Positions 21,312 to 21,795 of a stretch of 21,795 nucleotides of DNA are shown here, piece by piece. Every line of letters starts with the position of its first letter. Position 1 is the first letter of the stretch. This DNA comes from Actinomycetota bacterium (GTDB lineage Bacteria; Actinomycetota; Thermoleophilia; Gaiellales; Gaiellaceae): the NCBI GenBank assembly GCA_005885085.1, contig VAXY01000066.1, positions 1 to 21,795 on the forward strand. The letters run 5' to 3'. The notes below the pieces were generated by a model. It saw only the letters and a list, made by a program, of their open reading frames with translations. It was not told the origin of the DNA and did no database searches. The translations under genes and the position numbers were made by a program.

Positions 21312-21795
21312 AGAAAGGTCAGTTCGAGTCGCACCTGCTCGTGCTGATCACGCTCGGGCTGGTCGCGTTCGGCCTCGTGATGGTCTACAGCGCGACGTCT
21401 GCGCCGGCGGCGCTCGCACGCACCGATCCGATGTCGTACCTGAAAAAGCAGGGCGGGTACGCGCTGTTCGGCGTGGTGCTGATGATGGCGGCCTCGCGGT
21501 TCGACTACCGCCGGCTGCGACTGCTCGCGCCTGCGCTCGTCCTGACGGCACTCGGCGGCTGCCTCGCCGTGCTCGCAATCGGCGCGCGCATCAACGGAGC
21601 GCGCCGGTGGATCGAGTTCGGCCCCGCGACCTTCCAGCCGTCCGAGCTGGCCAAGCTCGCGATCGCCGTCTGGGCGGCCGCCTATCTCTGCAAGCGCCCG
21701 GCGCCGCGAACGCTGCGCGAGCTCTGGCGTCCGATCGGGCTCCTGCTGGGGGTGTTCTGCGTCCTGATCCTCGCCGAGCCGGATCTCGGCACCGC
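21308..21795 (+). CDS. ftsW: Septal peptidoglycan glycosyltransferase FtsW, 5' part only
   Basis: FtsW (SEDS family) polymerises lipid II at the septum together with FtsI. The first 162 residues are in the window; the gene runs off the right edge. Membrane helices are visible at about residues 9-29, 48-62, 72-92, 112-127 and 142-156. SEDS signatures are GLVMVYSATSA (22-32), INGARRWIEFG (95-105), FQPSELAKLA (109-118) and the start of the catalytic loop, AEPDLGT (156-162), with Asp159 as the likely catalytic aspartate. A RodA assignment is less likely given the place after murD in the dcw cluster. The GTG start overlaps the murD stop by four bases (GTGA). Confidence 0.95.
   Translation, partial: MKKGQFESHLLVLITLGLVAFGLVMVYSATSAPAALARTDPMSYLKKQGGYALFGVVLMMAASRFDYRRLRLLAPALVLTALGGCLAVLAIGARINGARRWIEFGPATFQPSELAKLAIAVWAAAYLCKRPAPRTLRELWRPIGLLLGVFCVLILAEPDLGT

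Noticed and set aside
1..21795. tRNA or rRNA genes, CRISPR arrays, insertion sequences, phage genes
   Set aside because: Read through for tRNA-like arms, short regular repeats, transposase or integrase motifs and terminal inverted repeats; none was seen.

Overview
The window is high-GC DNA, with G or C at most third codon positions, in which nearly every base is coded. The gene content fits a high-GC actinobacterium, and I lean to the Thermoleophilia (Gaiella/Solirubrobacter-like). Reasons: a meso-diaminopimelate-type MurE, an mraZ-led division and cell wall cluster, a lysyl-phosphatidylglycerol-synthase-like membrane protein, and many GTG starts with short or absent leaders. The class-level placement is inference.

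Left part (1-5474, + strand): the 3' end of queA, a GNAT acetyltransferase, tgt, yajC, a single-chain secD-secF fusion and a small coiled-coil protein. They are packed with overlaps or very short gaps and look like one transcription unit. It combines tRNA queuosine modification with the accessory Sec translocon. A 9-bp inverted repeat follows it.

Middle part (5541-12034): an MprF/LPG-synthase-like protein followed by a UbiB/ABC1-family kinase; a decayed remnant of an LtrA-family membrane protein gene (about 8802-9074, three reading frames); an OmpR-type regulator whose receiver has lost its phosphoacceptor aspartate; a small cupin; then, on the minus strand, an ECF sigma factor translationally coupled to an O6-alkylguanine-DNA alkyltransferase; and a PfkB-type sugar kinase back on the + strand.

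Right part (12062-21795, + strand): the dcw (division and cell wall) cluster mraZ-rsmH-ftsL-ftsI-murE-murF-mraY-[methyltransferase]-murD-ftsW, running off the window inside ftsW. Upstream of mraZ is a good -35/-10 promoter overlaid by four GTGG repeats at an exact 10-base period, which looks like the MraZ autoregulatory operator. From murE onward, every junction is a 4-base overlap in which the start codon shares bases with the preceding TGA. The order is GTGA, GTGA, CTGA, GTGA, GTGA. The odd one is the junction into a SAM-dependent methyltransferase that is not a usual dcw member. It may start with CTG, because the coding frame extends 27 codons upstream of its first ATG with no ATG, GTG or TTG.

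The most notable points are the inserted methyltransferase with its apparent CTG start, the mraZ operator, the pseudo-receiver regulator, the LtrA remnant, and the sigma factor-ogt pair. I saw no tRNA, rRNA, CRISPR array, insertion sequence or prophage.
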